The translations under genes were made by a program, and so were the position numbers. A DNA stretch of 64,000 nt, from NCBI RefSeq assembly GCF_014764445.1, contig NZ_CP061721.1, positions 2,852,001 through 2,916,000 on the forward strand, given 5' to 3'. Below, in pieces: positions 25,553 to 35,159 of this stretch; the stretch's first letter is position 1, and the number at the start of each line of letters is the position of its first letter. Source of the DNA: Pseudarthrobacter sp. BIM B-2242 (GTDB taxonomy: Bacteria > Actinomycetota > Actinomycetes > Actinomycetales > Micrococcaceae). The notes beneath the pieces are model-generated. The model was not told the origin of the DNA, searched no databases, and saw only the letters and a program-made list of their open reading frames with translations.

Positions 25553-27238
25553 CTACTTGGCGGTGATGTTGTAGTACTGCAGAACACCGTTCCAGCCGGA
25601 GTCCACGTTGGTGACGTTCTGGCTCCAGACCGCCTGACGTGCGGAGTACCAGAGCGGCAGGTTGGGGAGATCCTGGAACAGGATTTCCTGTGCCTCGGTG
25701 AACTTGGCGTTGGCGTCGTCCGTGGACTTGGCGGCCAGGCCTTCGTTGAGGAGCTTGTCGAACTCGGGGTTCGAGTATTCCTCGTAGTTGGCGCTGGCGC
25801 CGGTCTTCAGGAGCGGGCCCAGGAAGTTGTACAGCGAGGGGTAGTCGGCCTGCCAGCCTGCACGGGTGAAGCCGGGGAGGGTCTTGGCAGTGCGCAGGTT
25901 GAGGATTTCGGCGAACTTGGCGAATGCCTGGCCCTCAGCCTTGATACCCAGGTTGTTCTTCAGGTTGTTGGCAACGGCGTCGATCCATTCTTTGTTGCCG
26001 CCATCGGTGTTGTACGCCAGCTGAAGGGTCTTGTCGGCCGGCCACGGGCTGATGGCGTCTGCCTTGGCCCATGTTTCCTTGGCCTTGGCAGCATCGAACT
26101 TCAGGACCTCGGAGCCTTCAACGTTGTCGTTGTAGCCATCCACAGCCGGGGAGGTGAAGTCCTTGGCCGGGATGCGGGTGCCGTTGAAGATGACCTTGGT
26201 GATCTCGTCGCGGTTGATCGCCATGGAGATGGCCTGGCGGCGCAGCTTGCCGGCTTCACCGGTGAACTCCGGCAGGTAGGACGGGATGTTCAGCGTGGAG
26301 TTGCCTGCGTACGGCTTGTTCAGGTGGTTATCCGGGAAGTCCGTGGTGTAGGTCTGCAGCGCGTTGGTGGGCAGCACATCCGTGACGTCAAGGTTGTTGG
26401 CCTGGATGTCCGTGTAAGCCGGGGCAGGATCGGTGTAGAACTTGAAGGTCACGCCGCCGTTCTTGGCCTCGCGGGTGCCCTTGTAATCAGCGTTCTTGAC
26501 CAGTTCGATCTGGCTGTCATGCTGCCATGCGCCTTCTTTGGCCATCTTGTACGGGCCGTTGCCCACGGGGTTTTCGCCGTAAGCCTTGGGATCCGCCAGT
26601 GCTGCGGAGGGCAGCGGCATAAAGGCGGAGTAGCCCAGGCGCAGGGGCCAGTCGGCCTCCGGCTGGCTCAGCTTGACCTCAATGGTGGTGTCGTCCTTCA
26701 GCACCAGGCCGGACAGGGTCTGGGCGGTAGGCGCGGGGGTCTCAACTTCCTTGCCGTCGGCACCGGTGCTCTTAGTGGTGGCGCTGACATCGGCGTAGCC
26801 TTCGACCGAATCGAAGAAGCTGCTGTTGCCCTGTGCGTTGGTGCTGAGTGCAGCAAAGTTCCAGGCGTCCACGAAGCTCTTGGCGGTGACTTCCTCACCG
26901 TTGGTGAACTTGGTCCCGCTCTTGACCTTGATGGTGTAGTTCTGGCCATCGGGGGATTCGATGGACTCAGCCAGCGCGTTGACCGACTTGCCGCTGGGGT
27001 CGTAGCTGGTGAGGCCCTCGAACAGGAGTTCAACCACGCGGCCGCCGTACACCTCATTGGTGTTGGCCGGCAGCAACGGGTGCTGCGGTTCGTTGCTGTA
27101 CGCGGTGATGACCTTATTGGGGTCACCTGCTGATTCGCTGGCACCGTCATTGCTGCCGCCTCCAGCGCCGCAGCCGGTCAGGGCAAGGGCAGCGATCGCC
27201 ACCATGCCGAGTGCTTTGGAAGTGCGCGTGAAACGCAT
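25553..27238 (-). CDS. Peptide-binding lipoprotein (SBP_bac_5)
   Basis: A 561-residue lipoprotein with the lipobox LALTGC (Cys23) and a full SBP_bac_5 domain (residues about 45-555). Family segments LSQPEADWPLRLGYSAFMPL and AWNFAALSTNAQGNSSF are present. It captures peptides for the DppB/C/D-F type importer encoded after it. A strong ribosome site (AGGAGGC) lies before the ATG. It is larger than many dipeptide-binding proteins, as is usual for oligopeptide-type ones. A paralogous binding protein is encoded just upstream. Confidence 0.92.
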   Translation of the reverse strand: MRFTRTSKALGMVAIAALALTGCGAGGGSNDGASESAGDPNKVITAYSNEPQHPLLPANTNEVYGGRVVELLFEGLTSYDPSGKSVNALAESIESPDGQNYTIKVKSGTKFTNGEEVTAKSFVDAWNFAALSTNAQGNSSFFDSVEGYADVSATTKSTGADGKEVETPAPTAQTLSGLVLKDDTTIEVKLSQPEADWPLRLGYSAFMPLPSAALADPKAYGENPVGNGPYKMAKEGAWQHDSQIELVKNADYKGTREAKNGGVTFKFYTDPAPAYTDIQANNLDVTDVLPTNALQTYTTDFPDNHLNKPYAGNSTLNIPSYLPEFTGEAGKLRRQAISMAINRDEITKVIFNGTRIPAKDFTSPAVDGYNDNVEGSEVLKFDAAKAKETWAKADAISPWPADKTLQLAYNTDGGNKEWIDAVANNLKNNLGIKAEGQAFAKFAEILNLRTAKTLPGFTRAGWQADYPSLYNFLGPLLKTGASANYEEYSNPEFDKLLNEGLAAKSTDDANAKFTEAQEILFQDLPNLPLWYSARQAVWSQNVTNVDSGWNGVLQYYNITAK

Positions 27239-27299
27239 TCCGCCTCCTATGAGTTGTGGGAGAAGTTCCGGGGAAGTCGTTTGCCCCCCCCGGCACGCC

Positions 27300-27322
27300 C
27301 GTCACAGGTTCAGACTGTGACG
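27300..27322. promoter_or_regulatory. Inverted repeat upstream of peptide-binding protein gene
   Basis: CGTCACAG, 7 bases, CTGTGACG: a perfect 8-bp inverted repeat 62 bases before the start codon. A plausible minus-strand promoter (TTGGAC at 27360-27355, 18-bp spacer, TCGTAT at 27336-27331) would place the start of transcription at about this repeat, so it could be a repressor site or a small leader hairpin. Confidence 0.4.
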
Positions 27323-27516
27323 CAGCGCATATACGAGTAGCCTAGCCGCACAAAGTCCAAATACTGGTACACCGTTGCCAAACCGTAATCAGTTAATCGT
27401 CAGTAACTAGCCTGAACCCGGAAGTTGCGCAAGTCACATGCTACTCGCTAGTAGGAGCACGGCGAAATCGAGCTTCCGGCCATGTTTCATGGGCGTTTCC
27501 CCGGCCTGTCAAAGCC

Positions 27517-29280
27517 CTATTTAAGGCGCCACTCCCACACATTCCACCACACACCGAGGGGACCTGAACTGGGCTTGATTCCGGCGACGCGGGGGCTGAA
27601 CGCGACCGCTCCTGTGGTCTGGTAAAGCGGCAGGCCGTAGGCGCTCTCCCACACCCGTTTGTCGATGTCAGCCATCAGTTCGTCCTGTTTTGCCAGGTCC
27701 GGCGTGCCGGCCAGCTGCTCCATGGCATTGTCAGCCTCGGCGTCGGAAAACGCGTTGAAGTTGCTGCCGCCGCCGGTCTTGAAGATCTGCGGGACGCGGC
27801 TGACGCCGACGCTGGGGCCGACCCAGCCGAGGATGGCAGCATCGTAGGACCCGGCGCTGAGCGCCGCCGCCCAGTCCGCATTGCCAAGACCCGCGTCTTC
27901 TACGGTGAAGCCCGCAAGGCGCGCCGAGTCCCGGATCAGCGAAAAGGCCCGCGCACGGTTCGGATTGTCCCTGTTGTACAGGACCCGGATGGTAGGGGCA
28001 GCACCGCGCAGCTGAGACCGGGCCCCCTGGATATCCACTTCTGCATATTTCGCGGAACCGTTGTCTTTCACCGTCTCCGCGTACTTGGGATGCGACGGCA
28101 GGAAGACGTGCGAGTCCAACGGCTTCACGTCCGTTGCCGGTTCCCCCACCGCGTCTTCTGCGATCTCCTGCCTTGGAACTGTCTTAAGGAAGGCTTCGCG
28201 AACGGCCTTGTCAGCGAACGGGCCGGAGAACTTCAGATCGAGATGGTCGTATCCTGACTGGCTGTACTGCTCCACAGTATTGCCCTGGGTGGCCAGTTGC
28301 TCGAAGAGGCCCTCGGCAGCGGCGGACGGCTGCGGGGCAATGATGTCCGCCCGGCCTGCGCTTAGCGCTGCGGCTGCTGCCGGGACGTCCCCGGTGAACT
28401 GGACAGTGACCTCGTCAAGGTATGGCTCGGCTCCCCATACGTAGTCCCTGTTCCGGACCAGCCTGATCGAGGTGTCCGGCACGATGTCCCTGACAATGTA
28501 CGGGCCGCTGGAGAGATACATTGCCGGGTCCTGAGGCAGGGTCTTCGTGTCGAAGCCGGAGTTCCAGAAATCGCTGACGCGCTTCAGCGGGGCGTTGACT
28601 GCAGGTTCGTCGGCGTCGCCGCGCGGCGAATCCTGAATCAGCTCAATGAGGTCATCTTCGTCGTTGAGGCCGCTTTTGGTGGCCACCACGTGGGCCGGGA
28701 GTCCGACGTCGAACGCCACTTCCCAGTCCGCGTACGGGGCGGCGTACTCGAGGGTGATGGAACGGCCGTCACTTCCGGTCTCCGGGAGGCCGGTCGCGGC
28801 GAGGCCGGACGTGTCAGAAGCGGCGGAAAAATACTTTGTGCCGGTGCCCGCCCGGGCGTCGGCGTCGTCGAAGTAGCCTGAACCGGCAGCCCAGGCGAGG
28901 AGGAGGTCCCCTGTGTCGATTGCTTCGCCGTCAGACCATTTCACACCCTCGTTAACGGTGTATTTAACCTTCAGCGGCCTGTCGGAAACCTTTTCGATAC
29001 GGCCGAACTTCTCATTGCGGATCACCTGTTCGGTGTTGTCCACGTAGTAGAACCCCGAATGGGTGATGTGGCCGATCTTTGTGTTGATGTCCGTGTTGCC
29101 GGCGGCACTGAACGGGTTGAAGGAGGTGAAGGCGTTCACCTCGGCCACCGTTGCGCTCCCACCGCGCTTGGTTTCCCCGACTGCAACCGGCGCCGCTCCG
29201 CCGCCGCCGGAGCATCCTGAGATGACCAGGGCCGCCGCAGCCGCCCCGGTGATGAGCTGAATCAGTCGCCTCAGCGGCAT
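27517..29280 (-). CDS. Second peptide-type binding lipoprotein (SBP_bac_5)
   Basis: A 587-residue lipoprotein paralogous in family to the next one. The lipobox ends at Cys23 (LVISGC, then SGGGG), and the SBP_bac_5 domain follows (VKYTVNEGVKWSDGEAIDTG is the family core motif). The frame opens further upstream, but AAGGAGGAGA precedes the ATG at 29280. It may feed the same permeases with a different substrate or have its own role; it lies 278 bases upstream of the first binding-protein gene on the same strand. Confidence 0.88.
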   Translation of the reverse strand: MPLRRLIQLITGAAAAALVISGCSGGGGAAPVAVGETKRGGSATVAEVNAFTSFNPFSAAGNTDINTKIGHITHSGFYYVDNTEQVIRNEKFGRIEKVSDRPLKVKYTVNEGVKWSDGEAIDTGDLLLAWAAGSGYFDDADARAGTGTKYFSAASDTSGLAATGLPETGSDGRSITLEYAAPYADWEVAFDVGLPAHVVATKSGLNDEDDLIELIQDSPRGDADEPAVNAPLKRVSDFWNSGFDTKTLPQDPAMYLSSGPYIVRDIVPDTSIRLVRNRDYVWGAEPYLDEVTVQFTGDVPAAAAALSAGRADIIAPQPSAAAEGLFEQLATQGNTVEQYSQSGYDHLDLKFSGPFADKAVREAFLKTVPRQEIAEDAVGEPATDVKPLDSHVFLPSHPKYAETVKDNGSAKYAEVDIQGARSQLRGAAPTIRVLYNRDNPNRARAFSLIRDSARLAGFTVEDAGLGNADWAAALSAGSYDAAILGWVGPSVGVSRVPQIFKTGGGSNFNAFSDAEADNAMEQLAGTPDLAKQDELMADIDKRVWESAYGLPLYQTTGAVAFSPRVAGIKPSSGPLGVWWNVWEWRLK

Positions 29281-29459
29281 GCCGTCTCCTCCTTTGCCAT
29301 TTCCGGAACCAGACCGGCGGAACCTACCCCAAATACGCGCACGACGTTGAATCTCCTTGTTTTCCTTGAATTCTAGTGGTTCCGGGATGCTTCCAAGGAG
29401 CAGGCTCCGGCCCCGCATATCATGAGGATCATCCGCTCGCCGATCCCTGAGGGAAGCCA

Positions 29460-30500
29460 ATGCCCCACTCTTCACAGCCGTTACGCAAGCTTGGATTTCT
29501 CACCATTGGGCTGTTTGATCCGGCGGATCCGGCCGCGGGGCACGAGTCGACGCTGCAGGTCATCGAACTGGGCGAGCGGCTCGGATTCGACAGCGCCTGG
29601 CTGCGCCACCGCCACCTGCAGTTCGGAATCTCCTCCCCCGTTGCGGTTATGGCCGCAGCCAGCCAGCGCACGTCCCGGATAGAGCTTGGAACAGCCGTGA
29701 CCCCGATGGGCTGGGAAAACCCATTGCGGCTCGCGGAGGATCTGGCCACTGTGGATCTGCTTGCCGGCGGACGCCTCAATCCGGGGCTGAGCGTGGGCGA
29801 ACCTATGCACTATGACACAGTCAAGCACGAGTTGTACCCGGACTCCGCAGAGCTGGAGGACTTCAGCTACGCACGGGTGGATCGGCTGGCCCGTTTAATT
29901 GCCGGGGAACCGGTCCGGGAGTTTTCCGGAAAGCAAGGTGTCGTCGAAGAATTCTCCAACCGCATCGAGCCGCATTCCCCCGGCCTGCGTGATCGGCTCT
30001 GGTACGGGGCAGCGAGCTATAAATCGGCCATTTGGGCAGGGGCGAACGGATTCAATCTGCTCTCCAGCAGTGTGATCTTTCCGGAAGCCAATCAGGAACC
30101 GGCGTTTGCCGCCATCCAGCAGTCCCAGATCCGCGCCTACCGTGCAGCTGCGGCCGCCTCAGCACAAGGGAACGGAGGAGCCCGGGTCTCTCAGGGCCTG
30201 GTGGTGATCCCCACTGATTCGGCGTCAGCGACACAGCGGGAAAAGTACCAGCGATACGTCGATGAGCGCACGCCCCGCACCCGCGCGCCGCAGGGGCCCA
30301 AAAGGATGCTCTTCGCCCCTGATCTCATCGGCACCAGCGAGCAGATCGCGGAACAGCTCTACGCACACGCAGGGTTCCAGGAGGTCGACGAAGTAGCGTT
30401 CGCGCTGCCCTTCAGCTTCGACCACGATGACTACGTCCAGATCCTCACCGACATCGCCACCACATTGGGCCCTGCCCTGGGGTGGACCCCGGCGGGTTGA
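29460..30500 (+). CDS. Luciferase-like FMN/F420 monooxygenase
   Basis: A 346-residue protein of the bacterial-luciferase-like TIM-barrel superfamily. IELGERLGFDSAWLRHRH and ELGTAVTPMGWENPLRLAEDLATVDLL match the N-terminal half of the family, and a SFDHDDYVQILTDIA segment ends the fold. Members use FMNH2 or F420 with varied organic substrates, so the substrate is unknown. AGGGAA precedes the ATG. The neighbours (gene remnant and SDR) give no clear pathway. Confidence 0.8.
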   Translation: MPHSSQPLRKLGFLTIGLFDPADPAAGHESTLQVIELGERLGFDSAWLRHRHLQFGISSPVAVMAAASQRTSRIELGTAVTPMGWENPLRLAEDLATVDLLAGGRLNPGLSVGEPMHYDTVKHELYPDSAELEDFSYARVDRLARLIAGEPVREFSGKQGVVEEFSNRIEPHSPGLRDRLWYGAASYKSAIWAGANGFNLLSSSVIFPEANQEPAFAAIQQSQIRAYRAAAAASAQGNGGARVSQGLVVIPTDSASATQREKYQRYVDERTPRTRAPQGPKRMLFAPDLIGTSEQIAEQLYAHAGFQEVDEVAFALPFSFDHDDYVQILTDIATTLGPALGWTPAG

Positions 30501-30545
30501 AAACCGCGCCCCGGCCGGGCCGAGACGCGATTTTAGAAGACGGGA

Positions 30546-30741
30546 CTAGACGTTGAAGCGGAGCTCCACCACGTTCCGCCACGGAGCAACCTCTGCAGTT
30601 ACTTCGTGACCAATTCCTCACTGCCGGGCTCAGATCCGCCAGCCGCTTCGAGTCGGTTCCGACGCAGGGCAAGGTGGCTTCGACTCCCCTGCCGTCCGCA
30701 ATGAACCCACTTCGGGATCCATTAGCTTCGTTAGCGCACAA
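30546..30741 (-). pseudogene. Remnant of a 3' gene end (frameshifted)
   Basis: Two minus-strand segments in different frames look coding by third-position GC and residue content. One is at about 30615-30741 (GFIADGRGVEATLPCVGTDS, then KRLADLSP); the other, about 30546-30612, ends with EVAPWRNVVELRFNV and a TAG. A frameshift near 30610 would join them into one C-terminus. The N-terminal part is missing, since the SDR gene begins its stop 21 bases away. The parent family was not recognised. Confidence 0.35.
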
Positions 30742-30761
30742 TGACAGGACCTTGGCCGAGC

Positions 30762-31415
30762 CTAGAAGGCCGTGCTGGGTAGATCCTTCTCGCCATCGAC
30801 GATCGCGGTGATAATCCGCGCTGCAACCACGTCCGGATCCAGCCCCGCTCCGAATCGCGGCGCTGACCCGGCGATCGGATGCTCGGAGAGCGCGGTACCA
30901 GTGTGACCTGGGCGGGCGTCCAGGATTCGGATGCCCGCGCGGCGATACTCGCGCGCCGCTGCGACGACGAAGGACGCAAGCCCAGCCTTCGACGCCGAGT
31001 AGGCCGCCAGACCAGCCACGGGTGCCTCGGCAACAACGCCGCTCAGTGTGACCACAAAAGGTTCCCGGCCCTCACGTGCCGAGGCCGCGAGGTAGGGCTG
31101 GCTCTGGGTAATGAGCTGGATCGGACTGATCGTGTTCACAGCGAAGAGTTCGTCCACCGTGGTGGGTTCAAGGTCAGATGCGGCGCCGAAAGCGACGACC
31201 CCGGACGCCACGACCAGCCCGTCGAGGCGTCCGTGCTGCGCATTTGTGGCTTCCAGGACTTCCCGGATCACGGAGGGTTCGCGCAGATCGTACCCAGCAG
31301 ACTTTGACGACCGGGCGACGATAGCGCCGGCGCTCTCCAGTTGAGCGGCGATGCGCGAACCGAGTCCGCCAGTGGCGCCGACCACCAGAACAACCGCACC
31401 CTGAAGAGTCATCAT
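30762..31415 (-). CDS. SDR-family oxidoreductase
   Basis: A 217-residue short-chain dehydrogenase. It has the glycine motif GATGGLG (13-19), catalytic Ser125, and Tyr139-x3-Lys143 (YSASK). It should use NAD(P)H; the substrate is unknown. It is shorter than the usual 245-250 residues, mostly at the C-terminus. Two ATG codons stand in tandem at the start; a TAGGAT -10 box lies six bases before the first, so the mRNA is probably leaderless. Confidence 0.85.
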   Translation of the reverse strand: MMTLQGAVVLVVGATGGLGSRIAAQLESAGAIVARSSKSAGYDLREPSVIREVLEATNAQHGRLDGLVVASGVVAFGAASDLEPTTVDELFAVNTISPIQLITQSQPYLAASAREGREPFVVTLSGVVAEAPVAGLAAYSASKAGLASFVVAAAREYRRAGIRILDARPGHTGTALSEHPIAGSAPRFGAGLDPDVVAARIITAIVDGEKDLPSTAF

Positions 31416-31421
31416 GGGTAG

Positions 31422-31427
31422 ATCCTA
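31422..31427 (-). promoter_or_regulatory. -10 box of leaderless SDR promoter
   Basis: TAGGAT on the minus strand, six bases (CTACCC), then ATG at 31415. Confidence 0.55.
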
Positions 31428-31587
31428 GGTCACGCGCTGCAGGCAACCCCGCGCGGCTCGGTTTCCAGAGGCTGGACGGATGCGGTACTCCTCTGCCCGG
31501 AGTTCTCCGCATCGAAAACCTCAAGCCGTCCGTAACCTGTCCTTGCGCACTTCTTGCCCTGCGCCAAAGAGATCAACAGGTCAGAAG

Positions 31588-32673
31588 CTATACATTAAAT
31601 CTAAACTCCACCACATCGCCGTCGGCCATCACGTATTCCTTGCCTTCAATCCGCACCTTGCCGCGAGACTTGGCTTCAGCCATGGAGCCGGCCTCGATGA
31701 GGTCGTTGAAGGAAACCACTTCGGCCTTGATGAAGCCGCGCTGGAAGTCGGAGTGGATCACGCCGGCGGCCTGCGGTGCGGTGTCGCCCTGGTGGATGGT
31801 CCAGGCGCGGGTTTCCTTGGGACCTGCCGTGAGGTAGGTCTGCAGGCCCAGCGTGTGGAAGCCCACGCGGGCCAGCTGGTCGAGGCCTGACTCATCCTGG
31901 CCGTTCATTTCCAGCATCTCGCGGGCCTCTTCCTCATCCAGCTCCACGAGGTCGGACTCGAGCTTTGCGTCGAGGAAGATAGCGTCCGCCGGGGCGACCA
32001 GTGCCCGCAGTTCGTCCTGCTTCTCCGGGCTGCCCAGGATGCCTTCGTCAGCGTTGAAGACGTAGATGAACGGCTTGGCGGTCAGGAGGCTGAGCTCCTT
32101 GAGGTGCTCCATCTCCAGCTTGTCGCTCTTGACCGAAGAGAAAATGGTGTCGCCGCGTTCCAGGACCGCCTGGGCTGCCTTGATGGCTGCCAGCTCGGCG
32201 GCTTCCCGTTTCTTGATCTTGACTTCTTTTTCGATCCGGGGAATGGCATTTTCGATGGTCTGGAGGTCAGCCAGGATCAGCTCGGTGTTGATGGTCTCCA
32301 TGTCCGAGCGGGGATCCACCTTGCCGTCCACGTGGATGACATCGGGGTCATCGAACACGCGGACCACCTGGGCGATGGCCTCGGCCTCGCGGATGTTGGC
32401 GAGGAACTTGTTGCCCAGGCCCTCGCCCTCGGACGCGCCCTTCACGATGCCGGCGATGTCCACGAAGGACACCGGTGCGGGCAACAGGCGCTGGGAGCCG
32501 AAGATCTCCGCGAGCTTCTGGAGCCGGGGATCCGGCAGGTTCACGACGCCGACATTGGGTTCGATGGTGGCGAACGGATAGTTCGCCGCCAGGACCTGGT
32601 TGCGGGTCAGTGCGTTGAAGAGAGTTGATTTGCCGACGTTGGGCAGTCCGACGATGCCAATAGTAAGAGCCAC
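31588..32673 (-). CDS. ychF: Redox-regulated ATPase/GTPase YchF (OLA1 family)
   Basis: An Obg-family P-loop protein with G1 GLPNVGKST, a central coiled coil (KEVKIKKREAAELAAIK) and a C-terminal TGS domain ending in DGDVVEFRFNV. YchF hydrolyses ATP rather than GTP and binds ribosomes. An ATG two codons upstream (32679) is only two bases from a TAGAAT -10 box and would precede the likely transcript start, so I use the GTG at 32673, which gives the usual 361-residue form beginning ALTIGIVG. Confidence 0.93.
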   Translation of the reverse strand: MALTIGIVGLPNVGKSTLFNALTRNQVLAANYPFATIEPNVGVVNLPDPRLQKLAEIFGSQRLLPAPVSFVDIAGIVKGASEGEGLGNKFLANIREAEAIAQVVRVFDDPDVIHVDGKVDPRSDMETINTELILADLQTIENAIPRIEKEVKIKKREAAELAAIKAAQAVLERGDTIFSSVKSDKLEMEHLKELSLLTAKPFIYVFNADEGILGSPEKQDELRALVAPADAIFLDAKLESDLVELDEEEAREMLEMNGQDESGLDQLARVGFHTLGLQTYLTAGPKETRAWTIHQGDTAPQAAGVIHSDFQRGFIKAEVVSFNDLIEAGSMAEAKSRGKVRIEGKEYVMADGDVVEFRFNV

Positions 32674-32681
32674 GGACATTG

Positions 32682-32687
32682 ATTCTA
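32682..32687 (-). promoter_or_regulatory. -10 box of leaderless ychF promoter
   Basis: TAGAAT on the minus strand, eight bases before the GTG at 32673. It argues against the upstream ATG as start. Confidence 0.5.
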
Positions 32688-32825
32688 CCGGTTATGCGGC
32701 ACCCGGGCCCCAACAGGTCCACCAGCAGTGTGCGGATGCCGCAGCGGACGCTGCGGCGGGCGCCGGAACACCCGGCGGATATGTCGCTTCCATAAAATGT
32801 CAGAGCGCCATGCCACAGTGAGGCT

Positions 32826-34058
32826 ATGGATGCTTTTGCCCTGATTCTTGCCCTGTTCATGCTGCTGCTCGGCGCCCTCGCCGGTGCCGCCGCCACCTAC
32901 CTGATCCTTCGCCGGCGCAGCAATGCGTTGGAAGAGGATTTCGACGCCGTCTCTGCCCGCCTTTCGGAGGTGAACGCGCACTTCGCAGCGGCCGACGCCG
33001 AGCGCCGGCTTCTCGGCGCCCAGAACCGGGAGCTTGGTGAGTCACGCAGCCAGGACGGCAGCGTGCTGCGTGCCCTCGCTCCGGTTGCGGAGAAGCTGAC
33101 TGCGGTACAGCAGCAGGTGGCGCTGCTGGAGCGCGACCGCCTCGAGCAGTACGGCCAACTGGCACAGCAGCTGCAGGAGGCCCGGCACTCCGATGCCCAG
33201 CTGATCCGGTCAACCCATGCCCTTGAATCCGCCCTGCGCTCCAACAGCGCCCGCGGCCAGTGGGGCGAGGTGCAGCTGCGCCGCGTGGTCGAAGCGTCCG
33301 GAATGCTGAAGCACGTCGATTTCCTGGAGCAGGTCCACAGCGCCGGCGGCGACTCAACCATCCGGCCCGACCTCGTGGTCCAGCTGCCGGGCGAGAAGCA
33401 GCTGGTGGTTGACGCGAAGGTTCCCCTGTCCTCCTATCTCGAGGCGCAGGAACTCGGTTCAGAATCAGGTCCGGACCACACCAGCCTCAACGGTCAGGGT
33501 GCTGCCAGGAACAACGTTTCCCGGCAGGCGCTGCTCGCAGCCCACTCGAAGGCCCTGCGTGCCCACGTGGACGCGCTCAGCAACAAGAAGTACTGGGACA
33601 TTCCCGGCAACTCCCCCGAGCTGGTGATCTGCTTCCTGCCCGCGGAATCCATCCTGGCTGCGGCGCTGATGGCAGATGCGACGCTCCTGGACCATGCGCT
33701 TTCACGGAACGTGGTGCTGGCCTCGCCCAGCACGCTGTTGGCTGTGCTGAAATCGGTCGCTTTCACGTGGCGCCAGGATGTGCTGACGGACAGCGCACGC
33801 GAACTGTTTGACCTCGCCCGCCAGCTGTACGAACGCATGGGGACCCTGGGCGAGAACGTGGGGAAGCTGGGTTCGTCGCTGAAGTCCTCGGTGGACCGCT
33901 ATAACTCCATGGTGGGCACGCTCGAGGCACGGATCCTGCCCACTGCCCGCAAGCTCAACGCCATGGAGGAGTCAGGACTGCTGACCCCCGCAGCGCTCGA
34001 GGTGACGCCGCGTTCGCTGGCTGCCCCCGAACTGCAGCAGGACAACGAGGCCGCCTAA
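32826..34058 (+). CDS. rmuC: DNA recombination protein RmuC
   Basis: A 410-residue protein with one N-terminal membrane helix (about 4-27), a long coiled coil (30-135), then the RmuC domain, with RGQWGEVQLRRVVEASGML and QLVVDAKVPLSSYLEA. The domain resembles restriction-type nucleases and limits inversions at short repeats in E. coli. CACAGT lies six bases before the ATG, a weak leaderless-type -10. It is convergent with ispH with only 15 bases between stops. Confidence 0.92.
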   Translation: MDAFALILALFMLLLGALAGAAATYLILRRRSNALEEDFDAVSARLSEVNAHFAAADAERRLLGAQNRELGESRSQDGSVLRALAPVAEKLTAVQQQVALLERDRLEQYGQLAQQLQEARHSDAQLIRSTHALESALRSNSARGQWGEVQLRRVVEASGMLKHVDFLEQVHSAGGDSTIRPDLVVQLPGEKQLVVDAKVPLSSYLEAQELGSESGPDHTSLNGQGAARNNVSRQALLAAHSKALRAHVDALSNKKYWDIPGNSPELVICFLPAESILAAALMADATLLDHALSRNVVLASPSTLLAVLKSVAFTWRQDVLTDSARELFDLARQLYERMGTLGENVGKLGSSLKSSVDRYNSMVGTLEARILPTARKLNAMEESGLLTPAALEVTPRSLAAPELQQDNEAA

Positions 34059-34073
34059 CGGCGGGGCGGCCGG

Positions 34074-35153
34074 TCAGTCGCGGGACCGGCGCCCGCCGAG
34101 GGCGCGGCTGACATCGCCGGCCTCCTTCAGCGTTGCCCGCAGTTCCTTGGGCAACGAGAACAGGAGGTCCTCTTCTGCGGTCACAACTTCTTCCACCGCG
34201 CCATAGCCGTAGTCGGCCAGCAGGCGCAGGACGTCGGTGACCAGGACTTCGGGAACGGAGGCTCCGGACGTGACACCCACAGTGGCGACGCCCTCAAACC
34301 AGGCCTCGTCCACTTCGTTGGCGAAATCCACGCGGTAGGACGCCTTGGCGCCGTACTCCAGGGCAACCTCGACCAGCCGGACCGAGTTAGAGGAATTGGC
34401 TGACCCCACCACAATGACCAGATCGGCCTGCGGCGAGATCTTCTTGATGGCCACCTGACGGTTGGTGGTGGCATAGCAGATGTCGTCGCTGGGCGGATCC
34501 TGCAGCGTCGGGAAACGCTCCTTCAGCAACCGGACGGTTTCCATGGTCTCGTCCACGCTCAGCGTTGTCTGGGACAGCCAGATGACCTTTTCCGGATCCC
34601 TGACGGTGACCTTGTCCACTTCGTGGGGGCCGTTGATGATCTGGATGTGTTCCGGGGCTTCGCCGGCGGTTCCTTCGACTTCCTCGTGACCGTCGTGACC
34701 GATCAGCAGGATGTCGAAGTCGTCCTTGGCGAACCTGACCGCTTCCTTGTGGACCTTGGTCACCAGGGGGCAGGTGGCATCGATGGTGCGCAGGCCACGG
34801 TCCTCGGCGGACTGGACGACTGCGGGCGATACACCGTGGGCCGAGAAGATGACAAGGGCGCCTTCCGGTACCTCGTCCGTCTCGTCCACAAAAATGGCGC
34901 CCTGCGCCTCGAGCGAGCTGACCACGTGGACGTTATGCACGATCTGCTTGCGGACATAGACGGGCGGGCCATAGTGTTCCAATGCCTTTTCCACGGCGAT
35001 CACAGCCCTGTCCACGCCGGCGCAGTAGCCGCGCGGAGCAGCGAGGAGGACTCGCTTGGGGCCCGACACCGGGGATGCTGCGAGTACTTCCTCAGGTGAG
35101 CGCCGCCTTCGCGGGACAGTTGGCATCGAAAGGGAAACTGCGGAGGAAGTCAT
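34074..35153 (-). CDS. ispH: 4-hydroxy-3-methylbut-2-enyl diphosphate reductase IspH
   Basis: A 359-residue iron-sulphur enzyme that makes IPP and DMAPP in the last MEP-pathway step. The three cluster cysteines are Cys44 (RGYCAGV), Cys128 (DATCPLVTK) and Cys226 ([11 protein letters not shown]). The N-terminal extension of about 30 residues is longer than in E. coli and common in actinobacteria. A TAGCAT -10 box six bases before the ATG suggests a leaderless transcript; its first three bases are also the stop codon of the upstream gene. Confidence 0.95.
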   Translation of the reverse strand: MTSSAVSLSMPTVPRRRRSPEEVLAASPVSGPKRVLLAAPRGYCAGVDRAVIAVEKALEHYGPPVYVRKQIVHNVHVVSSLEAQGAIFVDETDEVPEGALVIFSAHGVSPAVVQSAEDRGLRTIDATCPLVTKVHKEAVRFAKDDFDILLIGHDGHEEVEGTAGEAPEHIQIINGPHEVDKVTVRDPEKVIWLSQTTLSVDETMETVRLLKERFPTLQDPPSDDICYATTNRQVAIKKISPQADLVIVVGSANSSNSVRLVEVALEYGAKASYRVDFANEVDEAWFEGVATVGVTSGASVPEVLVTDVLRLLADYGYGAVEEVVTAEEDLLFSLPKELRATLKEAGDVSRALGGRRSRD

Positions 35154-35159
35154 GCCTCC

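Noticed and set aside
25535..27133. Long plus-strand open frame opposite the peptide-binding protein gene
   Set aside because: Antisense shadow of a well-recognised lipoprotein gene; no ribosome site or family match.
30546..30580. Match between the remnant's end (VVELRFNV) and the ychF C-terminus (VVEFRFNV), suggesting a duplicated ychF end
   Set aside because: Only about eight residues agree; the sequence before them does not resemble the YchF TGS domain. Treated as chance.
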